The position numbers were made by a program, and so were the translations under genes. From Streptomyces sp. NBC_00287 (GTDB lineage: Bacteria > Actinomycetota > Actinomycetes > Streptomycetales > Streptomycetaceae), in contig NZ_CP108053.1 of NCBI RefSeq assembly GCF_036173105.1, positions 1,550,001 through 1,614,000 on the forward strand: DNA of 64,000 nt, written 5' to 3'. Below the pieces are notes generated by a model, which worked only from the letters and a program-made list of their open reading frames with translations, was not told the DNA's origin and did not search any database. Every line of letters starts with the position of its first letter. Position 1 is the first letter of the stretch. This document shows, in pieces, positions 8,708 to 16,047 of the stretch.

Positions 8708-8755
8708 TGCTACGAGATAGCACTGACAAAATCTCGATTGTGCTACGAGATTGTG
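8708..8755. promoter_or_regulatory. Repeated LysR operator region
   Basis: Between the divergent LysR and EamA genes. TGCTACGAGAT occurs at 8708-8718 and again at 8741-8751, exactly 33 bp apart (about three helical turns). The first copy is part of TGCTA-N5-TAGCA (8708-8722). The second pairs with CAAAATCTCG (8728-8737 region) to make an inverted repeat with one mismatch. This is a good candidate for a LysR tetramer site. Confidence 0.55.
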
Positions 8756-8773
8756 GTGCCGCACCCTGATCCC

Positions 8774-9724
8774 ATGACCCGCTCTCGTTCGCTGCTCGAC
8801 TGGCGGCTCCGCTTCGCCGTCCTCTCCCTGATCTGGGGCTTCAGTTTTCTGCTCATCAAGGTGGGCACCGAGGGATATGCGCCCTTCCAGGTCACCCTCG
8901 GCCGACTGCTGTTCGGTACGGCGGTACTCGCGGTAGCCATGGCGGCCCGGCGGGAGCGACTCCCGCGCGGGGCGCGCACCTGGGGGCATCTGACGGTCGC
9001 CGCGCTCCTGCTGAACGCGCTGCCCTTCTCCCTGTTCGCCTACGCGGAGCTGACGATCCCCTCGACGCTCGCGGGCATCTGCAACGCCACCTCACCGCTG
9101 TGGGGCATGGCCCTGTCCATGGTCGCCCTCTCCGAGGACCGGCCGACCCGGCTGCGGGTCGCGGGGCTCGGCGTGGGCTTCCTCGGTGTCCTGACGGTCC
9201 TCGGCGCCTGGCAGGGCTTCGCGGGTATGGACGCGCGGGGCACCGGCATGGCCCTGCTGGCCTCGCTCTGCTACCCGATCGGCTGGATCTACGTCCGCCG
9301 CACCCTGGCGGGTTCCCGCTCCTCGAACCTGTCCCTGACCGGCGCCCAACTCCTCCTCGCCACGCTCCAACTGGCCGTCGTCACCCCGCTGTTCACCACG
9401 GCCCCGACCGACTTCCCGCTGCTGCCCCTGCTCGCGGTCGCTGCCCTCGGCGCCCTCGGCACCGGCGTCGCGGTGCTCCTCCAGTACGGCCTGGTCGCGG
9501 AGGTCGGCCCGACGACGGCCCAGATGGTCACCTACTTCATCCCGGTCATCGCGACGGCGGCGGGCGTGGCCCTGCTCGGTGAGTCGCTGAGCTGGTCGAC
9601 GCCGGTGGGCGCGGTGATCGTGCTGGTGGGGGCGGCGCTCACACAGATACGGCCACGCGCGCGTGGGGCCGTCCCGGCCGACGGCGACCGCATCGCGCGG
9701 GAGCCCGCGAAGGCCGCGTCCTAG
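8774..9724 (+). CDS. EamA-family (DMT) transporter
   Basis: About 316 residues with ten predicted hydrophobic segments arranged as two EamA repeats (first about 10-140, second about 150-300). This is the drug/metabolite transporter layout with likely efflux of small metabolites. The second repeat includes GPTTAQMVTYFIPVIAT and LGESLSWSTPVGAVIVLVG, typical of the family. The ATG at 8774 is chosen because the sequence before it is the operator region; no strong ribosome site is visible, so translation may be leaderless. It is divergent from the LysR gene. Its stop codon shares the tetranucleotide CTAG with the stop of the convergent MocR gene. Confidence 0.87.
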   Translation: MTRSRSLLDWRLRFAVLSLIWGFSFLLIKVGTEGYAPFQVTLGRLLFGTAVLAVAMAARRERLPRGARTWGHLTVAALLLNALPFSLFAYAELTIPSTLAGICNATSPLWGMALSMVALSEDRPTRLRVAGLGVGFLGVLTVLGAWQGFAGMDARGTGMALLASLCYPIGWIYVRRTLAGSRSSNLSLTGAQLLLATLQLAVVTPLFTTAPTDFPLLPLLAVAALGALGTGVAVLLQYGLVAEVGPTTAQMVTYFIPVIATAAGVALLGESLSWSTPVGAVIVLVGAALTQIRPRARGAVPADGDRIAREPAKAAS

Positions 9725-11052
9725 ACACCGCTCCGGCCGGGGGACGGCCGTACGGCCGAGGCGATGGCGTCGGCCAGGGCCAGCGTCTCCGTCTCGGTCA
9801 GCGTCGAGACCGTGATGCGCATGCCGGGGCTGGTGTTCATGCGGAAGCGGGCGCCTGGGGCGACGGCCCAGCCGGCGTGCAGGAGGCGGGAGACGGCGCC
9901 GGTCTCGTCGGGGACGGGGATCCAGACGTTCATGCCGGTACGGCCCGTTGCGGCGATGCCCCGGTCGGCGAGCGCGCCGATGAGCCGGTCGCGGCGGCTG
10001 CCGTACGCGGCCGCCACCGCCTTCGGGTCGACCGAACCGTCGGACCACAGCCGGACCACGGCCCGCTGGACGATCAGGCTGACCCAGCCGGGCCCGAGGC
10101 GCTGTCGGCCGCGGACTCGGTCGACCGTCACATCGTCGCCGGTGAGCACCGCGAGGCGTAGATCGGGGCCGTAGGCCTTGGCGGCGGAGCGGGTGAAGGC
10201 CCAGTGGCGGGTGGTGCCGGCCAGGGGGTGCAGCGGGACGTCGACGATGGCGTGTCCGTGGTCGTCCTCGATCAGCAGGGTGTCCGGGTGCTCCCGGAGC
10301 ACGGAACGCAGCGCACGCGCGCGCGTGGCGCTCACCGCGGCGCCGGTCGGGTTCTGCGCCCGGTCGGTGACGATCAGGGCGCGGGCACCGGCGCCGAGCG
10401 CCCGGCGTACATCGTCGGCGAGCGGCCCTTCGTCGTCGACGCCCACGGGTGCGATGCGCAGCCCGAGCGCCGGGACGAGGTCGAGGACGCTGCCCCAGCC
10501 GGGGTCCTCGACGGCGACGGTGTCCCCCGGCTTGAGATGCGCGGCGAGGACACGCTCGATGGCGTCCAGCGAGCCGGAGGTGACGACGAGGGGCCCGTCC
10601 GGTACCCCGTCCCGGTCCAGCTCGGCGCGTGCGATCCGGGCCAGCTCCGGGTCCATGGGGTCGTCGCCGTAGAGGACCGGCGTCCGGTCCCCCTGTTCCG
10701 CCGCCGCCGCGAACGCCGGGGCGAGCGGGGGCAGCAGCGCCGGGTCCGGATTGCCGTTCGCCAGATCCCGCACTCCGGCGGGGACCTCCTCCCGGACGTA
10801 CTCCCGCGCGGTGGTGGCCGGCTTGGGCCGCACCCGGCTGCCCCGGCGTCCGGCGGTCTCGATGACACCGCGCTCTCGCAGGGTCCGGTACGCGGCCGCG
10901 ACCGTATTGGGATTCACGCCCAGTTCGACCGCCAACTCCCGCATGGGCGGCAGCAGTTGTCCCGGCGCCAGCTCCCCGGAGCCGACCGCCGCCTCGATGC
11001 CGGCCGCAATCTCAGCTGCGCGCCGGCCCGTGATCCGATATTCTCCTAGCAC
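9721..11052 (-). CDS. MocR-type regulator (GntR HTH fused to aminotransferase domain)
   Basis: 443-residue fusion of an N-terminal GntR winged HTH (residues about 5-75; VNPNTVAAAYRTLRERGVIE) to a fold-type I PLP aminotransferase-like domain (about 95-435). The PLP Lys is probably in RSAAKAYGPDLR, and the preceding LIEDDHGHA and VTDRAQNPTGA segments match the family. MocR proteins sense PLP or an amino acid derivative. It is divergent from an FMN-barrel gene across a short palindrome-bearing gap, so that gene is the obvious target. The GTG start at 11050-11052 has no clear ribosome site, which suggests a leaderless transcript. Confidence 0.9.
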   Translation of the reverse strand: MLGEYRITGRRAAEIAAGIEAAVGSGELAPGQLLPPMRELAVELGVNPNTVAAAYRTLRERGVIETAGRRGSRVRPKPATTAREYVREEVPAGVRDLANGNPDPALLPPLAPAFAAAAEQGDRTPVLYGDDPMDPELARIARAELDRDGVPDGPLVVTSGSLDAIERVLAAHLKPGDTVAVEDPGWGSVLDLVPALGLRIAPVGVDDEGPLADDVRRALGAGARALIVTDRAQNPTGAAVSATRARALRSVLREHPDTLLIEDDHGHAIVDVPLHPLAGTTRHWAFTRSAAKAYGPDLRLAVLTGDDVTVDRVRGRQRLGPGWVSLIVQRAVVRLWSDGSVDPKAVAAAYGSRRDRLIGALADRGIAATGRTGMNVWIPVPDETGAVSRLLHAGWAVAPGARFRMNTSPGMRITVSTLTETETLALADAIASAVRPSPGRSGV

Positions 11053-11077
11053 AAACCAGATTGTGCACTAGTGCAAT
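11048..11077. promoter_or_regulatory. MocR operator candidate
   Basis: The 35-bp gap between the divergent MocR and FMN-barrel genes holds a perfect 12-bp palindrome TGCACTAGTGCA (11064-11075), and a GCACAA/TTGTGC inverted pair (11049-11054 and 11061-11066) that overlaps it. Position and symmetry suggest shared control of both promoters. Confidence 0.5.
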
Positions 11078-11087
11078 GGAGATCGCA

Positions 11088-11765
11088 ATGCAGGGGACCC
11101 AGCCGCCGATGTCGCAGCCCACCGCCTACACACCGACCGACCGCACGGTTCCCACCCGCTCCGCCGAGCGGGCGTCGTACGACAAGGAGCTGGTGCACTC
11201 GATACTCGACGAGGCCTATGTCTGCCATCTGGGCTTCGTCCGGGACGGTGCGCCGGTGGTGCTGCCGACGCTGTTCGGGCGGGTCGGCGACCGGCTCTAT
11301 GTCCATGGCTCGACCGGCTCGCGTCCGCTGCGGATGACGGGGCAGGCCGACCCGGGGCTGCCGGTGTGCCTGACGGTGACGCACGTGGACGCGCTGATCC
11401 TGGCCCGCTCGGCCTTCCACCACTCGATGAACTACCGGTCCGTGGTGGTGCACGGCGTCGCCCACCAGGTGACAGACCCCGAGGAGAAGCGGATCGCGCT
11501 GGACGCGCTGGTCGACCATGTCGTGCCGGGCCGTTCGGCGGACTCCCGGCCCGCCAACAAGAAGGAACTGGCCGCCACCGCCGTCATCCGCCTCGACCTG
11601 AACGAGGTCTCCGCGAAGCTCCGCACAGGCGGAGTGAACGACGAGCCCGAGGACCTCGCCCTCCCGCACTGGGCCGGAGTGGTCCCGCTGCGGAAGGGGT
11701 ACGAGACGCCGATCGACGACCCGGACCTGACGCCCGGCACGGAGATCCCCGCATATCTGAGGTGA
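11088..11765 (+). CDS. Pyridoxamine 5'-phosphate oxidase family flavoprotein (NimA-like)
   Basis: 225-residue FMN-binding split-barrel protein of the flavin-nucleotide-binding/NimA-like group. Features include AYVCHLGFVRDGAPVVLPTL near the N-terminus and GSTGSRPLR, typical FMN-contact segments, plus FHHSMNYRSVVVHG in the second half. The ATG at 11088 is preferred because GGAG lies 6-7 nt before it; ATG 11076 and TTG 11061 are in-frame alternatives without ribosome sites. It sits opposite a PLP-sensing MocR gene, so a role in B6 vitamer or amine oxidation is plausible but unproven. Confidence 0.82.
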   Translation: MQGTQPPMSQPTAYTPTDRTVPTRSAERASYDKELVHSILDEAYVCHLGFVRDGAPVVLPTLFGRVGDRLYVHGSTGSRPLRMTGQADPGLPVCLTVTHVDALILARSAFHHSMNYRSVVVHGVAHQVTDPEEKRIALDALVDHVVPGRSADSRPANKKELAATAVIRLDLNEVSAKLRTGGVNDEPEDLALPHWAGVVPLRKGYETPIDDPDLTPGTEIPAYLR

Positions 11766-11866
11766 CGGCTCCGAAGCGCCCTAAAGGGGCGCTGGGAACT
11801 GCGCGACCAGCCACGACACCGCCGCAGACGAACGACGACATCGGTGCGGCACTTCAAGGGGAGCGC

Positions 11867-12868
11867 TCACGTCGTCCCCCGGGCCGACAGCTCCCGCTCC
11901 ACCCCGCCGGAGGCGACGGGCTCCGCCGAACCCTTGCTCGGTGCCGAGGACTGGGCGATGAAGGCACCGAGCAGGACGATCGCGCCGCCGATGATCTGCG
12001 GAGCGGAGAGGTGCTCGCCGAGCAGGACCCAGGCGAGGACGGTCGCGATGACCGCTTCGAGGCAGGCGACCACGCCCGCGACCTGCGGCGAGAGCCGGCG
12101 TACGGAGACCACGCCGGTGACATAGGCGACGACCGTGGCGATGAGGACGATCCAGGACAGCAGCAGCGCGGCCGCGACCGGGGTGCCGTTCATGTCCGCG
12201 CTGTCGGCGAGGACGGCCCAGTCCATGGACCAGGGCCGGGCCACGACGGTCAGCACGGCAGCGCCGACGAGCAGGCCGTAGGCGATGACGCCGAGCGGGT
12301 CCGGCGCCTCGTCGGCCGAGTCGCTGCCCTGGTCGGACAGGACGAAGTAGCCGACCTGACAGCAGGCCGCGCCGAGCGCGAGAAGCAGCCCGAGGGCGTC
12401 GAAGCTGAGCCCGGCCCAGACCTCGACGACACAGGCGAGTCCACCCACCGCGAGGACCACCCCGAGCGCGGCGGCCCGGGTCACGGGCCGCCGCTGCACG
12501 AACCGCACCCAGCCCAGCACCAGCGCGGGCGCGAGGTACTCGACGAGCAGCGCCACGCCGACCGGGATACGGGAGATGGAGGCGAAGTAGAAGGCCTGGA
12601 CGCCGGCCACCCCGAGCAGTCCGAACCCGGCGAGCAGCGCGGGGCGGCGGCGTACCAGCGCGCGATGGCGCAGGGCGAGCGGCAGCATCACCAGCGCCGC
12701 CCCGGCCACCCTCAGCCACACCACGTGCAGCGGGTCGAGGCCCGCCTCGATCAGCGGCTTGGCCGCGACACCGGATCCCCCGAAGGCGAGCGCGGAGGCG
12801 AGGGCGAGACCGAGCCCCATCCCCCTGCCGTGACTGCCCTGACTGCTCTCTGACGTACGCACCGGCAC
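11867..12868 (-). CDS. EamA-family (RhtA-like) exporter
   Basis: 333-residue inner-membrane transporter with ten hydrophobic segments in two EamA repeats. The sequence resembles the RhtA threonine/homoserine exporter branch (GLALASALAFGGSGVAAKPL at the first segment, LGEHLSAPQIIGGAIVLLGA near the end). Substrate is not readable. The GTG at 12866-12868 has no ribosome site; an internal ATG at 12818-12820 follows a purine-rich tract but is too close to it. The upstream 60 bp hold several GATGAC repeats. Confidence 0.85.
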   Translation of the reverse strand: MPVRTSESSQGSHGRGMGLGLALASALAFGGSGVAAKPLIEAGLDPLHVVWLRVAGAALVMLPLALRHRALVRRRPALLAGFGLLGVAGVQAFYFASISRIPVGVALLVEYLAPALVLGWVRFVQRRPVTRAAALGVVLAVGGLACVVEVWAGLSFDALGLLLALGAACCQVGYFVLSDQGSDSADEAPDPLGVIAYGLLVGAAVLTVVARPWSMDWAVLADSADMNGTPVAAALLLSWIVLIATVVAYVTGVVSVRRLSPQVAGVVACLEAVIATVLAWVLLGEHLSAPQIIGGAIVLLGAFIAQSSAPSKGSAEPVASGGVERELSARGTT

Positions 12869-12870
12869 AT

Positions 12871-12914
12871 GATGACAGGCGATGACATGAGCGTCATCCC
12901 CGATGACACCTGTC
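12871..12914. promoter_or_regulatory. GATGAC repeat cluster (operator candidate)
   Basis: GATGAC occurs at 12871, 12881 and 12902, with its reverse complement GTCATC at 12893-12898. GACAGG (12874-12879) and CCTGTC (12909-12914) form an outer inverted pair. This nested symmetry lies directly upstream of the minus-strand EamA gene and downstream of the Clp-N gene stop. Confidence 0.4.
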
Positions 12915-12931
12915 TCAACGAATGGACGGCG

Positions 12932-13471
12932 TCAGCCTTCGCCGACGTAGCTCTCGGGCCGGCTGTCGATCCGGGCGTACACCTCACCGGCGTCGATCCC
13001 CGCGCGGGCGAGCACCTCGACGGCCCGCGCCTCCTTGTCGACGACGATCGCGGCGAGCAGGTCGACGCCACGGGCGGGTTCGTCGCCGCGGCGGGCGGCG
13101 CGGGCGCAGGCGTACTCCAGCGCGCCCGAGGCCAGCGGGGAGAAACCGTCGGCCTCGGTCACCACGGGTACCGCTCCGGAGTCCTCGACACTGCCCTGCC
13201 AGCGCAGGCCGTAGCCGATGCTGCGCTGGACGAGATAGCCGAGCAGCCGGGCGATCTGAGGTGCGCCGTCGAAGACGTCCCGCACCTCGGGGTCGTACTC
13301 GAGCAGGGAGTGCAGCAGATGGGCCGTGTCGACCTGGCGGTCCGCGTCCCGCACCGCGCGTCGACGGGCACCGGAGATCACCGCTGCCAGTTCGGCACTG
13401 AGCCGGGCATCGTCGTCCGGGCGCCCTCCGGCCTGGTCGTGGTCCGGCCGGCGGGGATTACGGGATTGCAC
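12932..13471 (-). CDS. Stand-alone Clp N-terminal (R) domain protein
   Basis: 179-residue protein made of two Clp R repeats (about residues 25-95 and 105-170), the substrate/adaptor-binding module of ClpC/ClpA, with no AAA+ domain. Visible repeat elements are VDTAHLLHSLLEYD and the second-repeat VDLLAAIVVDKEARAVEVLA. Such proteins may bind Clp adaptors or substrates, as plant ClpT does, but function here is unknown. The GTG at 13469-13471 is the upstream limit of the frame and is preceded by a GGGGTAAGG tract. Confidence 0.78.
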   Translation of the reverse strand: MQSRNPRRPDHDQAGGRPDDDARLSAELAAVISGARRRAVRDADRQVDTAHLLHSLLEYDPEVRDVFDGAPQIARLLGYLVQRSIGYGLRWQGSVEDSGAVPVVTEADGFSPLASGALEYACARAARRGDEPARGVDLLAAIVVDKEARAVEVLARAGIDAGEVYARIDSRPESYVGEG

Positions 13472-13668
13472 ACCCTTACCCCATCAGTCTCCGCCGGGCA
13501 GGTCATCCCCGGAGGGATGCATCTTGGCGTCCCACGGAGAGTGGACTCGGCGGTGCGGAATCTCCTCCTTGGGGATGAGATCACGCCCTTCTTCCCCGAG
13601 GGGCGCGCGCCGCCTTGAGTCGCGCCCCGCGCGCAACCACGGCGCGCTCTCGTACGTCCAACAGGTGC

Positions 13669-13857
13669 ATGGAGAGCAGGTGCTGGCTGGTGGCGTTGCC
13701 GGCCGTCGACGGCAGACAGTACGTGTACCGGGTGTACGCCCCGGAGGACGCACTGCCCGCCGATCTGTTCTGGGACGCCTGGCACTGCCACGACGAGAGC
13801 GCCTTCCCGCGCGCGTGGGACCTGTTCGACGCGGCGGTGATACGGCTGGTCGTCTGA
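13669..13857 (+). CDS. Small conserved-looking protein, unknown function
   Basis: 62-residue product with an aromatic/acidic composition (for example FWDAWHCHDE). The ATG at 13669 is the best in-frame start although no strong ribosome site is seen; an upstream start would add 18 Arg/Ser-rich residues unlike the rest. Codon use fits Streptomyces, and it reads cleanly up to the stop before the SRPBCC promoter. No family is recognised. Confidence 0.5.
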   Translation: MESRCWLVALPAVDGRQYVYRVYAPEDALPADLFWDAWHCHDESAFPRAWDLFDAAVIRLVV

Positions 13858-13920
13858 GCCCCGTCCCGGCGGCTCCACACTTTCTGACGGTTCATCAGTA
13901 TTGAATGTTCCAGGCCCTGC

Positions 13921-13945
13921 GGCTACGTTCCGCGACACCGTAGCC
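13921..13945. promoter_or_regulatory. Inverted repeat before the SRPBCC gene
   Basis: GGCTACG (13921-13927) and CGTAGCC (13939-13945) form a perfect 7-bp inverted repeat with an 11-nt loop, 20 bp before the start codon. It could be an operator or a 5' leader hairpin. Confidence 0.4.
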
Positions 13946-13965
13946 CGAGACGAAGGGGTGGTCGC

Positions 13966-14394
13966 ATGGCCGAAGTCAGCGCGGAGGCACGGATCGGGGC
14001 ACCGGCCGACAAGGTGTGGGCGCAGCTCACGGACTGGCCCGCGTACGGCGAGTGGAACGCGACCCACACCAACTTCCCGAAGGGCGGTCCGACGGCCCTC
14101 GAAGTGGGCGGGACCTTCCAGGAGAACATGAAGCTGATGGGCTTCCCCGCCGAGGTCGAGTGGACGATCGAGGAACTGGAGCCGGCGCGGGTACTGACCC
14201 TGCGCGGCAAAGGGCCGATGGCCGTGAGCGTCGCCACCCGCTACACGCTGACGCCGGACGGGGACGCCACGACCGTCCGTATCGACGGGGAGTTCACCGG
14301 CGCCGCGGTGTCGTTGATGGCGGGCCGATTGAAGGACTCGGGGACGGCCGCCCTGAACGAGTCGCTGCGCAAGCTGGCCGGTCTGGTGACCTGA
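13966..14394 (+). CDS. SRPBCC family protein (Rv0910-like)
   Basis: 142-residue START/SRPBCC-fold protein, which typically holds a hydrophobic ligand in a helix-grip cavity. The family pattern starts IGAPADKVWAQLTDWPAYGEW and ends with a long helix carrying LNESLRKLAGL. Related actinobacterial proteins are listed as toxins of the Rv0910 type, but no antitoxin gene is adjacent here, so a toxin role is not supported. AAGGGG lies upstream of the ATG. A strong hairpin terminator follows. Confidence 0.8.
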   Translation: MAEVSAEARIGAPADKVWAQLTDWPAYGEWNATHTNFPKGGPTALEVGGTFQENMKLMGFPAEVEWTIEELEPARVLTLRGKGPMAVSVATRYTLTPDGDATTVRIDGEFTGAAVSLMAGRLKDSGTAALNESLRKLAGLVT

Positions 14395-14407
14395 CGGCGG
14401 CACAACA

Positions 14408-14435
14408 AGAAGGGCGCCCCGAGGGGCGCCCTTCT
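14408..14435. terminator. Bidirectional hairpin terminator
   Basis: Perfect 13-bp arms, AGAAGGGCGCCCC (14408-14420) and GGGGCGCCCTTCT (14423-14435), separated by GA. It lies between the convergent SRPBCC and PadR genes and can end both. Confidence 0.85.
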
Positions 14436-14451
14436 CACGGCGGGGAGGCCG

Positions 14452-15057
14452 TCAGTCCTCGTCGGCGAGGATCAGATACAGCTTCTTGCGCGCCTCGTTG
14501 ATGACGGCGAGCGCCTTGTCGCGCTGCTCCTTGCTGCCGGTCTTCCAGACCTGACCGAAGGCCTCCATCAGACCGAAGCCGGCCTGGCGGATCTCACTGA
14601 GAGCCTCCCAGTCGACGCCCTTGGAGGCGTCCTCCCAGGGCGCCTCGGGGCCCTCTTCGGCCGCGGTGCGGCCCGCCTCGGTGAGGGAGAACAGCTTCTT
14701 GCCACCCTCGCTCTCACTGGCGATCAGGCCCTCGTCCTCCAGCAGTTGGAGGGTGGGGTACACCGAACCGGGACTGGGCTTCCACGCCCCGCCACTGCGC
14801 TCGGCGATCTCCTGAATCATCTCGTAGCCGTGCATCGGCCGGTCCTTGAGCAGGGCCAGGATCGAGGCGCGTACATCACCGCGCCGTGCCCTCCCCCTGG
14901 GACCTCCGCGGCCCCTGGGCCCCCAGTGCCCCGGACCGAAGCCGGGTCCGCCGAAGCCGGGACCACCCGGCCCGAAGGGCCCGAAGGCGGCACGCCCACC
15001 CTCAAAACCACCTCGGCCGGGACCACCGTGTCCACGTTCGAATCCATGGGAACGCAT
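14452..15057 (-). CDS. PadR-family transcriptional regulator
   Basis: 201-residue PadR regulator. A Gly/Pro/Phe/Arg-rich low-complexity N-terminus (about residues 5-58) precedes the winged HTH (about 60-135: ASILALLKDRPMHGYEMIQE, then SPGSVYPTLQLLEDEGLI), and a C-terminal dimerisation helix ends in ARKKLYLILADED. The long Gly-rich lead is unusual compared with minimal PadR proteins but is seen in actinobacteria. The ATG at 15055-15057 has GGAG at 8 nt. A CGATATATCG palindrome about 45 bp upstream suggests autoregulation. It is divergent from phzF. Confidence 0.88.
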   Translation of the reverse strand: MRSHGFERGHGGPGRGGFEGGRAAFGPFGPGGPGFGGPGFGPGHWGPRGRGGPRGRARRGDVRASILALLKDRPMHGYEMIQEIAERSGGAWKPSPGSVYPTLQLLEDEGLIASESEGGKKLFSLTEAGRTAAEEGPEAPWEDASKGVDWEALSEIRQAGFGLMEAFGQVWKTGSKEQRDKALAVINEARKKLYLILADED

Positions 15058-15100
15058 CGCAATCACTCCATTCCATCGTTGATCTGTCGCGATGCCTCAA

Positions 15101-15110
15101 CGATATATCG
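15101..15110. promoter_or_regulatory. Candidate PadR operator
   Basis: CGATATATCG is a perfect 10-bp palindrome and an A/T-rich island in GC-rich DNA, 44 bp before the PadR start. PadR-family sites often contain ATATCG-type half sites. Regulation by this PadR is inferred. Confidence 0.45.
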
Positions 15111-15197
15111 GAATAGTTCGCATGACAAGCCTCGGTCGGTCCAGTAACCCGGAATTGGCCTTGGCCTGCGCCTTTGTCGGCCCTCTAACGTCGACGC

Positions 15198-16007
15198 ATG
15201 CGCATCCGAATCGTCGACGCCTTCACCGACCGCCCCTTCGCCGGGAACCCCGCGGGGGTCCTGCTCCTCGACGCCTTCCCCGCCGACGACTGGCTCCAGC
15301 AGGTCGCCATGGAGGTCAACCACGCCGAGACCGCGTTCGCCCACCGTCTGTCCGAGGACGCGGAGGCCGACTGGGCGCTGCGCTGGTTCACGCCCGCCGC
15401 CGAGGTCGCGATGTGCGGCCACGCGACGCTCGCCACGGCCCATGTGCTGCACACCACCGGCGCCCACGAGGGCCCGGTGCGGTTCGCCACCCGCAGTGGC
15501 GTGCTGGTCGCGACGCCCCGCGAGGACGGCTCGTTCACCCTGGACTTCCCGACCGCCCCGCTCACCGCGACCGAGATCCCGGACGGGGTCGCCGAGGCAC
15601 TGGGTGCCGAGCCGCTGGCCGTCTTCGACACCGGCCCGAACGTGGGCGACCTGCTGGTGGAGCTGGCCGACGAGAAGACCGTCCGCGCTCTGACCCCCGA
15701 CCACAAGGCCCTCGGCGCCTTCTCCGAGCGCGGCATCATCGCCACCGCCCGGGCCGAGGACCCCGCGCGGGGCTACGACTTCGTCTCCCGCTGCTTCTTC
15801 CCGAACGTCGGCATCGACGAGGACCCGGTCACCGGCAGCGCCCACACCGCGCTGGCCCCATTCTGGTCACAGCGCCTCGAGCGCCCCGACCTCACAGGGC
15901 TGCAGGCCTCTCCCCGCTCAGGTTTCGTCCGCACGGAGGTGCGCGGCGACCGCACCCTGCTGAGCGGCCGCGCGGTCACGGTGATCGACGGCGAGCTGCT
16001 GGCCTAG
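15198..16007 (+). CDS. PhzF-family isomerase/epimerase
   Basis: 269-residue PhzF/diaminopimelate-epimerase-fold protein. The expected catalytic Glu is in VNHAETAF (about residue 45), with GHATLA and the C-terminal EDPVTGSAH motif. The substrate is unknown; no phenazine genes lie nearby, so it is a stray family member rather than part of phenazine biosynthesis. No ribosome site is visible before the ATG, so the transcript may be leaderless. It is divergent from the PadR gene with a 140-bp shared region. Confidence 0.88.
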   Translation: MRIRIVDAFTDRPFAGNPAGVLLLDAFPADDWLQQVAMEVNHAETAFAHRLSEDAEADWALRWFTPAAEVAMCGHATLATAHVLHTTGAHEGPVRFATRSGVLVATPREDGSFTLDFPTAPLTATEIPDGVAEALGAEPLAVFDTGPNVGDLLVELADEKTVRALTPDHKALGAFSERGIIATARAEDPARGYDFVSRCFFPNVGIDEDPVTGSAHTALAPFWSQRLERPDLTGLQASPRSGFVRTEVRGDRTLLSGRAVTVIDGELLA

Positions 16008-16047
16008 TGCACCTGTAGGGGCGTACGGATCCTTTCGTGCGCCCCTG

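Noticed and set aside
13966..14394. SRPBCC gene as a toxin-antitoxin module
   Set aside because: No antitoxin gene lies next to it.
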